NCBI GenBank assembly: GCA_949927585.1
Contig: CATLFA010000016.1
Coordinates: 1-38,153, forward strand
From: an uncultured Clostridiaceae bacterium
Lineage (GTDB): Bacteria; Bacillota; Clostridia; TANB77; CAG-508
DNA: 38,153 nt
Direction of reading: 5' to 3'
The notes under the pieces are model-generated. The model saw only the letters and a list, made by a program, of their open reading frames with translations. It ran no database searches and was not told where the DNA came from. A program made the translations under genes and the position numbers. This document shows positions 37,274-38,153 of this stretch, in pieces; position 1 is the first letter of the stretch; each line of letters opens with the position of its first letter.

Positions 37274-38153
37274 TTATTGTGCCATTAACTGCTTGATTTC
37301 TTCTGATGACAATCTTCTTAAAATTTTTATTTTATTACTTAATAAAGCCCCATCATTTTCGACAATAGGACCAAGAGGCTGAATTTCACAATATAATTCA
37401 TTTCCTGGATTATAATGCCTACTAATTTCACGAATATTATCGCAAAAATGAAAAACTTTATTTGTGGATACACATGCACTACCAGTAGCTAAAATTACAC
37501 TATCATTAACTAAAGTGTCATAAACTTCACCAATTTTAAAATGATAGTTATTAAATCCAACAAATGTATCTCCATCCATCTTTATAAATCCTTTATAATA
37601 TTTTTGTGTGTATGTGAATTTTCTACGTTTTATCTTCACAGATGAAAACCACTTTTTAAATGCACTTTGTACTTCTAAAGATGGCAAACAATCATTTCCA
37701 TTTCTGTCTTTATGCTTTGATTCATCTGCATAAAATTGACCAACTAAATAGTCATATTTTTCTTGACCTTGATCCGTATTCTTTTCATAAAATACTTGTG
37801 CTGTTGCAACAGGAAGATCATCTTTCCAAACAAATACTAATACTTGCTCTTGGTTAATCATTTTATCCACATAATTTTTAGTTAAAAGACATTGATGCAA
37901 TGCTTCACACTGTTTATTTATAATTTCTAGTGAATCAGGTATAAAGAATCTATACCCATCTATAATGGAATCTAGTTTTTTAAAATTCAATGTGACTTCC
38001 CTTAACAATCCACCACGAATTTTACTTTTAGCATTTTCAATGTTCTTTACTTCATCCATTACCTTATCATGAGCTTTGAAAATATCATTAGGATATTTCC
38101 AATACATATCAGAAATGTTATGTCCAGCGTTGCGACACATACAGATATAATCA
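37274..38153 (-). CDS. PcfJ-like protein (N-terminus cut by window edge)
   Basis: Open to the right edge; the ATG at 38140 is internal, since in-frame sense codons (Asp-Tyr-Ile-Cys) continue to the end of the window. DYIC-MCRNAGHNI and WKYPNDIFKAHDKV match the start of the PcfJ C-terminal region. The PcfJ hallmark follows: FFIPDSLEIINKQCEALHQC, then VDKMINQEQVLVFVWKDDLP and FYADESKHKDRNGNDCLPSL. PcfJ proteins are found in conjugative plasmids and gut phages; molecular role unknown to me. The His/Cys in ALHQCL are conserved in memory. Twelve bases separate it from the PAPS-reductase-like gene. Confidence 0.8.
   Translation of the reverse strand, partial: DYICMCRNAGHNISDMYWKYPNDIFKAHDKVMDEVKNIENAKSKIRGGLLREVTLNFKKLDSIIDGYRFFIPDSLEIINKQCEALHQCLLTKNYVDKMINQEQVLVFVWKDDLPVATAQVFYEKNTDQGQEKYDYLVGQFYADESKHKDRNGNDCLPSLEVQSAFKKWFSSVKIKRRKFTYTQKYYKGFIKMDGDTFVGFNNYHFKIGEVYDTLVNDSVILATGSACVSTNKVFHFCDNIREISRHYNPGNELYCEIQPLGPIVENDGALLSNKIKILRRLSSEEIKQLMAQ

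Noticed and set aside
1..38153. Phage-wide TAG reassignment
   Set aside because: TAG closes several genes sensibly (ATPase 1168, 33469, 34212, 35878), so the amber at 4995-4997 is a local event.

Overview
The window reads as about 38 kb of one temperate tailed bacteriophage from a low-GC Gram-positive host (Bacillota, probably a gut member). Supporting signs are very AT-rich DNA, strong AGGAGG-type ribosome sites before most genes, an SPP1/A118-like portal and GP20-type scaffold, DUF6948 and Gly-Tyr/Asp-rich repeat proteins, and a PcfJ/PAPS-reductase-like pair of the kind I associate with gut phages. The host assignment is inference. No host housekeeping gene is visible apart from one tRNA that could be host or phage.

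Layout, following phage transcription. (1) 1-5.8 kb, minus strand: early genes. A C-terminally cut RecT annealing protein, a RecF/SbcC-like ATPase with a zinc hook, small DNA-binding proteins, a DUF6948 protein coupled to a Gly-rich repeat protein, and a highly structured 120-nt leader. (2) 5.84-8.9 kb: the lysogeny switch. Two divergent promoters carry three GCAC-N5-GTGC operators. The rightward operon is cI-like repressor, a helical protein, an ImmA/IrrE-like protease fused in frame to an HTH domain, and a tyrosine integrase. (3) 8.9-9.7 kb: att-like repeats, a 57-aa gene with its own consensus promoter, a complete tRNA-Arg(CCU), and convergent terminators. (4) 9.7-29.7 kb, minus strand, read right to left: terminase genes, portal, minor capsid protein with a nuclease-like tail domain, a 29-aa membrane peptide beside a divergent structured sRNA, scaffold, capsid with an Ig-like tail, connectors, a very short tail module with no long tape-measure gene, a BppU-like fibre, a three-gene membrane module, an interrupted sigma-like gene, and virion-accessory genes. 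(5) 29.7-30.4 kb: intergenic packaging/regulatory region with a C6-TATAAT-C6 cos candidate, terminators and a ~150-nt structured RNA. (6) 30.4-38.15 kb, minus strand: a late-regulator candidate and a tight train of small accessory genes (YopX, DUF3307, ASCH-like, Cys-rich proteins, small membrane proteins), then the PAPS-reductase-family protein and a PcfJ-like protein cut by the window edge.

The order terminase-head-tail-att-int-cI-recombination is the classic order of a temperate phage in its circular or virion form. Integrase and late genes are contiguous here, so the window looks like a free, circular or tandem phage genome rather than a simple integrated prophage. RecT at the left edge and the PcfJ-like gene at the right edge would then be joined by the missing replication segment. 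No endolysin is recognisable in the window.
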